Shown piece after piece: positions 1 to 8,421 of a stretch of 64,000 nt of DNA (position 1 is its first letter; the number at the start of each line of letters is the position of its first letter). Where the stretch lies: NCBI RefSeq assembly GCF_036492835.1, contig NZ_AP025314.1:4382010-4446009 (forward strand). The letters are read 5' to 3'. The position numbers and the translations under genes are program-made. The DNA is from Fulvitalea axinellae. GTDB lineage: Bacteria; Bacteroidota; Bacteroidia; Cytophagales; Cyclobacteriaceae. Below the pieces are notes generated by a model. That model was not told the origin of the DNA, did not search any database, and worked only from the letters and a program-made list of their open reading frames with translations.

Positions 1-1
1 C

Positions 2-1960
2 AAAAAGCTGGAACGCGGCGAATATCAGGTAGCGATAAAATATTTTGAGAAGCAGGCCCGAAGCGGTTTGGCTGTCGGCGAAGCCCAGTTTTATATCGGC
101 GAATGCTACCGGCTTTCCAACCGTATTCCCTTGGCCGAAAAGCACTACAAGCTGGCCATCGAAAACAATGCGACATCCGACGACGCTCCATACTTCTACG
201 CCAAGGCTCTGGTCAGCAACGAAAAATACAGTTTGGCCAAAGAGACCTTATTGAATCACAGGGAAAGTGTAGAAGAAAACCGCCCGGAAGAGGAGGAAAA
301 TGAAGGCGAAACGGACAGAAAGCTGGCGAGAATCGACAAGCTTTTGAACAATATCGATGCTCTGGAAAGCCTCAAAGAAAAGAAGGCCGTATTCCGGGTG
401 AAAAACCTTACCCGCATAAATACAGAGAACGCCGAATATTCTCCTTTCTACCATAAAGGCTACCTCTATTTTACTTCAACCAGAGGCGGCGGTGACATCT
501 ACAAAGCCACTGGAGGTGCCTTTTCGGCAATTTACAGGGCTAAAACCAAAGGCGCCATCATCGACACGACCTCGATCGAGCGCCTCGGAAAGCTCTTCAA
601 TACAGAAGGCATAAACGAAGGGTGCTTCGCCTTGGCTCCGAATGGGAAAACGGCGATTTTCGCCAGAGGCAACAGCACCAAGCGCAAAAGCACGAAGGAT
701 GTCAATATCTATATTACGCGCTTTGTGAAAGGATCTTGGACCGATCCCAAGCTGATGAAACTCAACCATCCGGACAGCTGGAATTCCACACCTGTGTTCA
801 GCGTAGATGGAAATACGATTTATTTTTCATCGAACCGGAGTGGCGGGTACGGCGGTCTTGATCTCTACGCAGCTACAAGAGACAGCCGAGGTTCTTTTAG
901 CAACGTCCGCAATATGGGGCCACAGATCAACACTATCGGCAACGAGATGTTCCCATACGTAGCCCGAGACAGGTCTTTCTACTTCGCGTCCGACGGTCAC
1001 GCCGGCTTCGGTTCCCTCGACCTCTTTACGGCGGAAAGGGAAAATGGGACTATAGTGGTCAAAAACCTCGGAATGCCGGTCAACTCCGCTTCCGACGACT
1101 TCGGATTATTCCTTTTCAGCCAAGGCAAAGGCTTCTTCTGCTCCAACCGTCCCGGCGGATCGGGCGATGATGACATCTACACCTTTATCAATACCGATCC
1201 CAACAGAAAAACCGTCAATTACTTCCTGAACGGCCAAGTGCTGGCATCCGAAAACGGACCTGACACGCCAGAGCCAACTTTAGCCGATTCCGAAGTGACG
1301 CTTTTCTCTTCTACCGGAGAAGTACTAGGAAAAGCCACCAGCGACAAAGACGGCAAATTCCGGTTCAGAGTCTACCCTGAAGAAGAATACCAGCTCATGG
1401 CAATTAAGACCGACTACCTAACTGGCAGGTCGAACTTCTCCATGATCGGCAAGACCGTTCCGCAAGAACAACTCGTCAAGCAAGTTACCGAAAAGGAATA
1501 CTCTACTCGGATTTATCTCAACAAACTCGAAATCAACAAGTCGATTGTACTTGAGAATATTTACTACGACTTTGACAAGTCGGATATCCGCCCCGACGCG
1601 GCAATAGAACTTGACAAACTCGTTGACATTCTAAAAGACAATCCGAAAATCAAGATCGAGCTCAGCTCACATACCGATAGCAAAGGTGAGGCAGACTATA
1701 ACCTTGACCTCTCGCAGCGCCGGGCGGAATCGGCGGTTAGCTATATCATCACCAAAGGCATAGATCCAAATCGGATAGTGGCCAAAGGTTACGGCGAATC
1801 GGTGCCAATAGCCGCCAACACCAACCCCGACGGAAGCGACAATCCGGAAGGAAGGCAGAAAAACCGTAGAACCGAATTCAAGGTTATTGATATCATGAAA
1901 GAGGAAGCCCCTGACAAGAAACCGAAAGGCGACTTGGAGCAACAGCTTTTCGGAGGCTAA
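2..1960 (+). CDS. PorE-like OmpA-family protein (TPR, beta-propeller, CRD, OmpA), 5' partial
   Basis: The reading frame is open from base 2, so the N-terminus lies outside the window. Domain order seen: TPR-like helices over the first ~90 residues; PD40/WD40-like propeller blades with repeated FSSNRSGG and CSNRPGGSG motifs; a short carboxypeptidase-regulatory-like beta domain (GQVLASENG to EYQLMAIKTDYL); and a C-terminal OmpA peptidoglycan-binding domain (YYDFDKSDIRPDA, LSSHTDSKG, RRAESAVSYI, NRRTEFKV). This order is that of PorE of the type IX secretion system, which anchors the outer-membrane machinery to peptidoglycan. Such genes often follow a porP/sprF gene, which would lie upstream of the window. 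Other OmpA-fold proteins of gliding bacteria share parts of the architecture, so the T9SS role is inferred. Confidence 0.8.
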   Translation, partial: KKLERGEYQVAIKYFEKQARSGLAVGEAQFYIGECYRLSNRIPLAEKHYKLAIENNATSDDAPYFYAKALVSNEKYSLAKETLLNHRESVEENRPEEEENEGETDRKLARIDKLLNNIDALESLKEKKAVFRVKNLTRINTENAEYSPFYHKGYLYFTSTRGGGDIYKATGGAFSAIYRAKTKGAIIDTTSIERLGKLFNTEGINEGCFALAPNGKTAIFARGNSTKRKSTKDVNIYITRFVKGSWTDPKLMKLNHPDSWNSTPVFSVDGNTIYFSSNRSGGYGGLDLYAATRDSRGSFSNVRNMGPQINTIGNEMFPYVARDRSFYFASDGHAGFGSLDLFTAERENGTIVVKNLGMPVNSASDDFGLFLFSQGKGFFCSNRPGGSGDDDIYTFINTDPNRKTVNYFLNGQVLASENGPDTPEPTLADSEVTLFSSTGEVLGKATSDKDGKFRFRVYPEEEYQLMAIKTDYLTGRSNFSMIGKTVPQEQLVKQVTEKEYSTRIYLNKLEINKSIVLENIYYDFDKSDIRPDAAIELDKLVDILKDNPKIKIELSSHTDSKGEADYNLDLSQRRAESAVSYIITKGIDPNRIVAKGYGESVPIAANTNPDGSDNPEGRQKNRRTEFKVIDIMKEEAPDKKPKGDLEQQLFGG

Positions 1961-2037
1961 ACAACCGTCCTCATATATAGTCTAAGAATACGATGGGCAA
2001 CCTTTACCAAATGAGCCAATACTTTAAACCAAAAGGC

Positions 2038-2068
2038 TTTGCATCAAAAGATTATCTTATTACCTTTG
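2038..2068 (+). promoter_or_regulatory. rpmE2 promoter, Bacteroidota-type
   Basis: TTTG at 2038-2041 and TAccTTTG at 2061-2068 are separated by 19 bp, a full match to the Bacteroidota primary-sigma consensus. The rpmE2 start at 2114 lies 45 bp downstream. Confidence 0.75.
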
Positions 2069-2113
2069 CCCCTCGTTTGGAGTTTGGACAAGAAATATAA
2101 TTTACTATTCGAT

Positions 2114-2362
2114 ATGAAAAAGGACATTCACCCAGAATACAGGCCTGTTGTATTCCACGATTTGTCTAACGACGACAAATTCATCACTCAGTCAACTGTA
2201 GTTACAAAAGACACTATCGAATGGGAAGACGGGAATACTTACCCTGTCGTTAAAGTCGAAGTTAGCTCGACTTCTCACCCGTTCTATACAGGTAAGCAAG
2301 GTGCCATCCGTACCACTGGACGTGTTGAGCGCTTCAACAAAAAATACGGAAAGAAGAGCTAA
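2114..2362 (+). CDS. rpmE2: 50S ribosomal protein L31, type B
   Basis: An 82-residue protein starting MKKDIHPEYRPVVFHD, the signature of type B L31. It has no cysteines, so it lacks the zinc-binding Cys motif of type A L31; type B is the zinc-independent form. The frame is open 25 codons further upstream, but those residues are unlike L31 and would overlap the promoter, so the ATG at 2114 is chosen. It is a single-gene unit with its own promoter and a terminator just downstream. Confidence 0.95.
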   Translation: MKKDIHPEYRPVVFHDLSNDDKFITQSTVVTKDTIEWEDGNTYPVVKVEVSSTSHPFYTGKQGAIRTTGRVERFNKKYGKKS

Positions 2363-2391
2363 GCTCATCCCGTATCGAAGACATTCTGATA

Positions 2392-2421
2392 AAGCCCCGC
2401 CATACAGGCGAGGCTTTTTTT
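2392..2421 (+). terminator. Rho-independent terminator of rpmE2
   Basis: Arms AAGCCCCGCC and GGCGAGGCTT pair around a short loop with one G-T mismatch and run into seven or more T. Confidence 0.8.
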
Positions 2422-2458
2422 GTACAAAGTCCAGAAAACTACCAAAATATATATCTTT

Positions 2459-2490
2459 TTTGGCCTTGGCTTTGCCAACCCTTAACTTTA
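2459..2490 (+). promoter_or_regulatory. Probable promoter of the YjjG-like gene
   Basis: TTTG at 2459-2462 and TAacTTTa at 2483-2490 are 20 bp apart. One base differs from the -7 consensus. The start codon at 2521 is 30 bp downstream. Confidence 0.5.
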
Positions 2491-2520
2491 GCTATAGCAC
2501 AAAAGCCAAAACACTAGCCT

Positions 2521-3225
2521 ATGCCACGCTACAAGCATCTCTTTTTTGACCTCGACCACACGCTTTGGGATTTTGAACGAAATTCTACCGAGACACTTAT
2601 TTTTCTTTTCGAAAAGTATGACTTGACCCGGCATGGATTCTCCGCCAATGATTTTATCGCTAGTTACCAAAGAATAAACAAGGAATTTTGGAGCCTTTAT
2701 AACCAGGACAAAATCAGCAAGGAAAAAATCCGGACACAGCGATTCCCCAAAGCCCTTCTTGAGCTTGGCACTCCCGAAAACGAAATACCGGACAACATCG
2801 GGGACGAATTCCTAATGTTGTGCCCAAGAAAGCCCCACGTTATCGGTAACGCCCACGGAATTCTCGAAAGGCTCGCACCGCATTATTCCTTGCATATCAT
2901 CACCAACGGTTTTCTGGAATCCCAAACCACAAAGCTGGCCTGTAGCGGTCTCGGAACTTATTTCGACATTATGGTAACTTCCGAGTGTATGGGTAGCAAG
3001 AAACCCAACCGGAAGATTTTCGATTACGCTTTACAAAAAGCGAACGCACAACCTTCAGAATCCATTATGATCGGCGACAATCTGTCCGATGACATTCTGG
3101 GCGCAAAAGACGCGGGAATTGACCAAGTCTATTACAATCCGGAAGCCACGAACCATAATGAAGACATCACTTTCGAGATTAAAGACCTTTCGGAACTGGA
3201 AAACATCTTCATCTCACAGACATAA
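2521..3225 (+). CDS. yjjG: YjjG-family HAD phosphatase (noncanonical pyrimidine nucleotidase)
   Basis: A 234-residue HAD hydrolase. Motif I is FFDLDHTLWDFERNS, with the double-Asp nucleophile site; motif II is the IITNGF segment; motif III/IV is KKPNRKIFDYAL followed by MIGDNLSDDILGAKDAG. The DHTLWDFE motif and length fit the YjjG/YfnB group, house-cleaning 5'-nucleotidases that remove noncanonical pyrimidine nucleotides. Substrate is inferred from family. It has its own promoter and is not overlapped by neighbours. Confidence 0.85.
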   Translation: MPRYKHLFFDLDHTLWDFERNSTETLIFLFEKYDLTRHGFSANDFIASYQRINKEFWSLYNQDKISKEKIRTQRFPKALLELGTPENEIPDNIGDEFLMLCPRKPHVIGNAHGILERLAPHYSLHIITNGFLESQTTKLACSGLGTYFDIMVTSECMGSKKPNRKIFDYALQKANAQPSESIMIGDNLSDDILGAKDAGIDQVYYNPEATNHNEDITFEIKDLSELENIFISQT

Positions 3226-3345
3226 TGAACATCCTTTACTTTCCAATCTCCTGAGACCAATCGATTCTGGAAAAGTAATTAAATTCGCACCCTAACGTTA
3301 CTGAAAAGCGTTAGTTTGACGCTTAAAGACACATTCTCTGAAAAA

Positions 3346-4029
3346 ATGCCGACGGTAAACATCATAGAGACCGAGGACGGTTCTCACTCTTTATTTGTAC
3401 CCGAACTCGACGAAACTTATCACTCCTCGCACGGAGCGGTCAATGAGTCCATACACGTTTTTATCAAAGCTGGAATAGAGCATTTTGTCGCAAATAATCC
3501 CGGCGAGAAGATCCGGATTCTGGAAGTGGGATTCGGGACAGGACTAAACGCACTGCTTACCGCCCAAAAAGCGTCGGAGTCAGCTTTTCAGATCGAATAT
3601 CATACGCTGGAAGCATTTCCGTTAGACGAAGACATCGTCTCCACACTCAATTACCCTGAGAAGATCGGAGGGGACAATCTTGAGGAGCTGTTCCAAGAAA
3701 TGCACGCCCAGAAATGGGGAAAACCTTTCAGCCTTTCGAAAAACATGACAATGCTGAAAACCCACGCCAAACTTCAAGCCACTACGCTGGAAGACAATGC
3801 GTATGACCTAGTATATTTCGACGCCTTCGCCCCCAGCAAGCAATCGGATATGTGGACTCTGGATGTCTTGAAAAAAGTAGCGGACAGCATTGCTCCCGGC
3901 GGTTCTCTTGTCACTTATTGCGCACGCGGACAGTTCAAAAGAGACCTGAAAGCCTTAGGCTTGGATGTGGAAAGCCTCCCGGGACCACCTCCAAAAAAAG
4001 AAATGGTAAGGGCGTCCCGCACACGATGA
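3346..4029 (+). CDS. mnmD: MnmD-like tRNA U34 methyltransferase
   Basis: A 227-residue SAM-dependent methyltransferase. The SAM site ILEVGFGTGLNALL and the later YFDAFAPSKQSDMWT and PGGSLVTYCARGQFKRDL segments are those of MnmD/MnmC methyltransferase domains, and PPPKKEMVRASRTR is the family C-terminus. The oxidase half of proteobacterial MnmC is absent, so this is the stand-alone type that methylates 5-aminomethyl-(2-thio)uridine at tRNA wobble position 34. The ATG at 3346 is preferred over a TTG ten codons upstream. Its stop overlaps the next start (ATGA), implying coupling to queG. Confidence 0.9.
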   Translation: MPTVNIIETEDGSHSLFVPELDETYHSSHGAVNESIHVFIKAGIEHFVANNPGEKIRILEVGFGTGLNALLTAQKASESAFQIEYHTLEAFPLDEDIVSTLNYPEKIGGDNLEELFQEMHAQKWGKPFSLSKNMTMLKTHAKLQATTLEDNAYDLVYFDAFAPSKQSDMWTLDVLKKVADSIAPGGSLVTYCARGQFKRDLKALGLDVESLPGPPPKKEMVRASRTR

Positions 4030-4958
4030 AAAACCATAGCGAATTTATCAAACGCAAAGCTACGGAACTTGGCTTTGCGTTTTGTGGCATATCCAAAGCC
4101 GGTTATCTGGAAGACGAAGCCAGACATCTGGAAAATTGGCTCAACCAAGGCATGAATGGCCAAATGGGATATATGGCCAACCACTTCGACAAGCGGGTGG
4201 ATCCGACTAAACTCGTCGAAGGAGCCAAATCCGTGGTCAGCTTGGCCTACAACTACTACCCGGAACAAGACCTTGCCCAAGACGGCAATTACAAAATAGC
4301 AAAATACGCCTACGGCAAAGACTACCACTTTACGCTCAAAGCCAAACTCCGCCAGCTAATGGACGCCATTCAGGAAGAAGTGGGCGCCGTGGAAGGCCGG
4401 GCCTTTGTAGATTCCGCTCCGGTACTGGAACACGCCTGGGCACAACGCGCAGGCCTGGGTTGGGTTGGTAAACACAGCCTTTTGCTCAACCGCCAAATGG
4501 GCTCTTTCTTTTTCCTCTCCGAATTGATTATCGATTTGGAACTGGAACCCGACGGGCCAGTCAAAGACTATTGTGGCACATGTACAAAATGTATCGACGC
4601 CTGCCCCACTGACGCCATAGTAGCGCCTAAAACCGTGGACGGGAGCCGATGTATCTCTTACCTCACAATCGAACTGAAAGACGAAATACCAAGCGAATTC
4701 GCAGGGAAGACAGAGAACTGGATGTTCGGTTGCGACATCTGCCAAGACGTTTGTCCGTGGAACCGTTTTTCAAAGCCACACAACGAACCCGACTTTATGC
4801 CTCACGAAGATTTGGGAAAACTGAACAAAAAGGATTGGGAAGAGATAACCAGAGACGTTTTCAATGAAATTTTCAGAAAATCAGCGGTAAAAAGGACCAA
4901 ACTGGAAGGGTTGACAAGAAACATCAACTTTATTAAAGGTAATTCAACCAAAAAGTGA
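4026..4958 (+). CDS. queG: Epoxyqueuosine reductase
   Basis: A 310-residue cobalamin- and Fe-S-dependent enzyme that reduces epoxyqueuosine to queuosine in tRNA position 34. Two 4Fe-4S motifs are visible: CGTCTKCIDACPTDAI and CDICQDVCPWN. The N-terminal ELGFAFCGISKAGYLEDEA and central DSAPVLEHAWAQRAGLGW (with the catalytic Asp region) are typical. The ATG at 4026 overlaps the mnmD stop; the frame is open further upstream inside mnmD but those codons are not QueG-like. Length is close to the short bacterial forms. Confidence 0.95.
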   Translation: MKNHSEFIKRKATELGFAFCGISKAGYLEDEARHLENWLNQGMNGQMGYMANHFDKRVDPTKLVEGAKSVVSLAYNYYPEQDLAQDGNYKIAKYAYGKDYHFTLKAKLRQLMDAIQEEVGAVEGRAFVDSAPVLEHAWAQRAGLGWVGKHSLLLNRQMGSFFFLSELIIDLELEPDGPVKDYCGTCTKCIDACPTDAIVAPKTVDGSRCISYLTIELKDEIPSEFAGKTENWMFGCDICQDVCPWNRFSKPHNEPDFMPHEDLGKLNKKDWEEITRDVFNEIFRKSAVKRTKLEGLTRNINFIKGNSTKK

Positions 4959-5292
4959 TATTCCCGAAACCTTACGGTCCAATTTTCGCTATAATACTTT
5001 ATATACAAACAAAAAAGGAAAGCGGGCCTCCGCACCCACTTTCCTTTATCAAAAAGTATTTTTAGCAGTAAGCGCCGATTAAAAAATTAGCGCTTACCGA
5101 AAAGATATCGCACTCAAGGCGAAAAATCACCGTCACAAAAATATCTTTCGCTTTACTTTTTTAAACTACTCTTAAGGTAAACAAAGCCATGATTATCACC
5201 AAATGACCTTTAATTATTAACAAGTATTGATAATTTGGCTGTTGATAAAACAATCCGTTAACGATCAACACAAAACACCGCAATAGGATTCA
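4959..5292. other. Intergenic region between queG and araB
   Basis: It holds the shared terminator at 5011-5048. The remaining ~240 bp is AT-rich and no coding sequence or clear promoter was found. Confidence 0.6.
5011..5048 (+). terminator. Terminator after queG
   Basis: AAAGGAAAG (5014-5022) pairs with CTTTCCTTT (5039-5047) with an inner GGG/CCC extension. A-run on the left and T-rich right flank suggest it could also stop transcripts from araB on the other strand. Confidence 0.6.
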
Positions 5293-6972
5293 CTACAACG
5301 CTTCGGCCTCTAGGGCTATCTTTTTGGAATTTTTCCTGATTACGCTCAATTCCTTCATTACGCCATAAAAATCCGAAGAGCCGCCTTCCACGCCAAAACC
5401 GTCATGGAGCTCTTCATAAATTCTGTATAATTGGGCATACACTTGAACTGAAGCCGAATTCGGGTTATAAACAACCGCCCCAAGCTGACAAGTCTTGTCC
5501 CTCAAATCACGGAAATACTCTTCCGACTGCCCGATAGACGCCCCGATCAACGCACAACCTAAAGCCACAGCCTCTTTAGCTTCCGCCACCAACATCGGTC
5601 GGTTCATCACATCGGCGTAGATCTGCATGAACAACGGATTTTTATGAGCGATTCCGCCACAGTTTATCACTCGGTCTACCGTTACGCCATTTGCTTCCAA
5701 CTGCTTCACAATCCGCAAAGCACCGAAAGCGGTCGCCTCAATAAGCGCACGATAAATCTCATGACTTTCGGTACGCAATGTCATACCGATCAGCAAACCG
5801 CTAAGATCAGGATCCGTCAATACGTTTCTGTTTCCATTATGCCAATCCAAGGCCAAGAGTCCGCTTTCGCCTGCTTTGCATTTTGAGGCGCGCTCGGTCA
5901 ACTCGCCATGCGCTGAGGCGTCTCCGTTATGGTGACAGCGGATATACCAATCCAACACATCGCCCACGGCGGATTGCCCCGCCTCTAAACCTGTCAGGCC
6001 AGGAATTACGGAATCGGGTACAACGCCTGAGATTCCCGGAACCTCCAAACGTTCTTCCGAAGACTGTACGAGAATATCGCAAGTCGAAGTTCCGATGATT
6101 TTTACCATCGCCCCTTCGGATATTCCAGAACCGATAGCGCCCGCATGAGCGTCCAACAATCCTACGGCCACAGGGATTCCTTCAGGCAATCCGGTTCGCT
6201 CGGCCCAATCGGCACAGAGGCCTCCCACGTTTTCGCTTACATCGTAAACTTCTTTGGGCAACGAATCCGCCAAACCGGAAAGTACGGGCGCCAATCCATT
6301 CCAAAAATCAGAACGAGGATAACCACCCAAACTGGCGTCGAACATCGCTTTGAAGCCCGCTCCGCAAATGTTTCTTTTCAATACGGAATCGGTGGTAATT
6401 CCCGCCAAAGCAGCCGGCACAAAATCCGAAAACTCCAACCACGTAGACGCCGCTTCAAAAACTTCGGAATCTTCTTTGGCGCATTTCCATATTTTGGAGA
6501 AAAACCACTCTGACGAATAAGCGTTTCCGCAAATCTTCAGGAAGCCGGGAAAGTTTTGCTTACCGTATTCGGTAATTGCTTTCGCTTCTTCAGAAGCCGT
6601 ATGGTCCTTCCACATCCAAGCCAAGGCGTTCGGATTATCCTTAAACCGTTCTTGTCTGGATAGCGGAGCCAGATTTTCATCAACCGGAATCGGTGTCGAG
6701 CCTGTTGTCGCCGTCCCTATTCCCACAATATTATTCAGATCTATGCCCTCGGCTTTCGCTTTCTTTGCGATTTCGCCCAGCACAGTCTCCAAACACAACA
6801 GGTAATCATCCGGGTCCTGTCTGGCCAAATGCGGATCGGCAGATGACGCAATCACACCTTTCGGATATTCTTTGGTAGCAACAAAAAGCTCGGTCCCTTC
6901 GCTAATGTCCAATAGCAAAGCCCGGGCTGTCGTCGAGCCGAAATCGACCCCAATCGCATAACTCTTTCGCAT
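5293..6972 (-). CDS. araB: Ribulokinase
   Basis: A 559-residue FGGY-family sugar kinase. The N-terminus AIGVDFGSTTARALLLD is the phosphate-binding loop; WMWKDHTASEEA, GIPVAVGLLDAHAGAIGSGI, IIGTSTCDIL and the C-terminal INCGGIAHKNPLFMQIYADV segments match bacterial L-ribulokinase, which phosphorylates L-ribulose in arabinose catabolism. Length equals the usual ~560. No araA, araD, transporter or regulator is adjacent, so its pathway partners must be elsewhere. Other FGGY kinases are possible but the motif pattern favours AraB. Confidence 0.9.
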   Translation of the reverse strand: MRKSYAIGVDFGSTTARALLLDISEGTELFVATKEYPKGVIASSADPHLARQDPDDYLLCLETVLGEIAKKAKAEGIDLNNIVGIGTATTGSTPIPVDENLAPLSRQERFKDNPNALAWMWKDHTASEEAKAITEYGKQNFPGFLKICGNAYSSEWFFSKIWKCAKEDSEVFEAASTWLEFSDFVPAALAGITTDSVLKRNICGAGFKAMFDASLGGYPRSDFWNGLAPVLSGLADSLPKEVYDVSENVGGLCADWAERTGLPEGIPVAVGLLDAHAGAIGSGISEGAMVKIIGTSTCDILVQSSEERLEVPGISGVVPDSVIPGLTGLEAGQSAVGDVLDWYIRCHHNGDASAHGELTERASKCKAGESGLLALDWHNGNRNVLTDPDLSGLLIGMTLRTESHEIYRALIEATAFGALRIVKQLEANGVTVDRVINCGGIAHKNPLFMQIYADVMNRPMLVAEAKEAVALGCALIGASIGQSEEYFRDLRDKTCQLGAVVYNPNSASVQVYAQLYRIYEELHDGFGVEGGSSDFYGVMKELSVIRKNSKKIALEAEAL

Positions 6973-7327
6973 AATTAAAAAGTCTTGGAGGTTGTAATTT
7001 TTTTCATTCTGAAATTAATGAAGCTAAAAGGTTTTTGCAATTGCTTTTATCTAAATCCTGAATTACCACAACCCAAAATCGGCATTGATATACGCCAAAA
7101 TGATAAGAGAACGGTTTTTCGATCCCCCTCACATCCTATGAAGACGAAACTCATTTACACTTTTTCACGCATTCCACCCGATGAATCCTTCAACTTTTTC
7201 AATATCTTGTTCCTCTGACTCTCATTCTTTACGTTTCTTACTCTTCTATTTTCATTTAGCAAAACAAACACGGCTACTCCCCATGTTTACCTCAAGGACT
7301 TTCATCTGATTTTTAATTCGAAAATAC
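6973..7327. other. Intergenic region between divergent araB and lpxR-like gene
   Basis: Non-coding. TTG at 7207-7209 and TAcgTTTc at 7230-7237, 20 bp apart, form a weak candidate promoter for the downstream gene. No convincing araB promoter was recognised. Confidence 0.4.
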
Positions 7328-8284
7328 ATGACAGAACTCCCCGGCACTAAACGCTTTTTTTTGACCTTAACATATCTTTTCTCATGTGTTCTGCTTTCCA
7401 ACGAAAACGCCTTTTCCCAAGGGCAAACTTTCGACCGTCACGTTTCTCTCACTGTTGAAAACGACGCCCTCCTTTTGCTAGGCATTGACCGATATTACAC
7501 TAATGGGTTCGAGTTCACTTACAGAAAGCTAAAACAGAGCCCCGACAGCATAAGACCAAATATGCTTTTCCGTTATTCCTTGAGTCAGAAAATCTACACT
7601 ACCGCCAGTAAGATTTGGGAAAAAGTCAAATACTTCGACAGACCATACGCCGGGTGGCTCTTCGCTGAGGCCGAGACTAATTGGGTTTATCAGAAAAACA
7701 TATTCAGCCTCGGAATCAGGGCCAGTATGACCGGACCTTGGGCCAAAGGCGAAGAAATGCAAAACGGCCTGCATCGCTTACTCGGCTTTAATGAGGCCCG
7801 GGGGTGGGAATATCAAATCCACAACAGCTTAGGCATTGACATTACCGGCGCCTGGGAATCCGAAATATCCGGCTCAAGGAACTTCAGGATTACCGCAAAA
7901 TGCAGAGGTAGCGCAGGTTCTACAATCACGCAATTTGCGGGCGGCCCAGTTCTGGAATTCGGCAGGTTGAGACCTTTTAAGCAATCCACTTTGAGAACCC
8001 ACGGTTTGGGACCTAGAACGGGAACACCGGAAATCGTTTTTTACATAAATCCCGAAGCTGTTTGGCAGATTCATGACAGCACGATTGTAGGCCCGCCTTT
8101 TGACAGCGAAAGTCCCCAAACGGCCAAATTAGAACCTTTTTACGGAACTTTGAGCTCGGGAATAGCCTATACGCGCGGTCATTTGGCCACTAAGTTTTAC
8201 TACGTTTTATATTCTCCCAATATCAAAAACATGTTTTTTGATTGGCATGGGTACGGAGGCATTACGCTGGCTGTGGTTTGGTAG
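7328..8284 (+). CDS. LpxR-family lipid A deacylase (DUF2219), outer membrane
   Basis: A 318-residue protein with a signal peptide (hydrophobic LTYLFSCVLLSN, cleavage near AFSQ). VENDALLLLGIDRYYTNGFEF carries the Asn-Asp and DRYYTNG pattern of LpxR; FDRPYAGWLFAEAE and LHRLLGFNEARGWEYQIHNSLG hold the conserved RPYAGW and catalytic-His/GWxxQ regions. LpxR is a calcium-dependent beta-barrel that removes the 3'-acyloxyacyl group of lipid A. Function here is inferred from family. It stands alone between araB and holB. Confidence 0.85.
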   Translation: MTELPGTKRFFLTLTYLFSCVLLSNENAFSQGQTFDRHVSLTVENDALLLLGIDRYYTNGFEFTYRKLKQSPDSIRPNMLFRYSLSQKIYTTASKIWEKVKYFDRPYAGWLFAEAETNWVYQKNIFSLGIRASMTGPWAKGEEMQNGLHRLLGFNEARGWEYQIHNSLGIDITGAWESEISGSRNFRITAKCRGSAGSTITQFAGGPVLEFGRLRPFKQSTLRTHGLGPRTGTPEIVFYINPEAVWQIHDSTIVGPPFDSESPQTAKLEPFYGTLSSGIAYTRGHLATKFYYVLYSPNIKNMFFDWHGYGGITLAVVW

Positions 8285-8421
8285 GCAAAACCGTAGTTTT
8301 CCGCAAGCAGCTTTCCCGCCCCAAGGTTATCTATATTCGCCACATTTGCTTAGCTTTGGCCCTAGATTAGGATACCCGCGCTTGTTTAGGCGCAAATGTT
8401 CCATCATCACAGACCAAGAGA

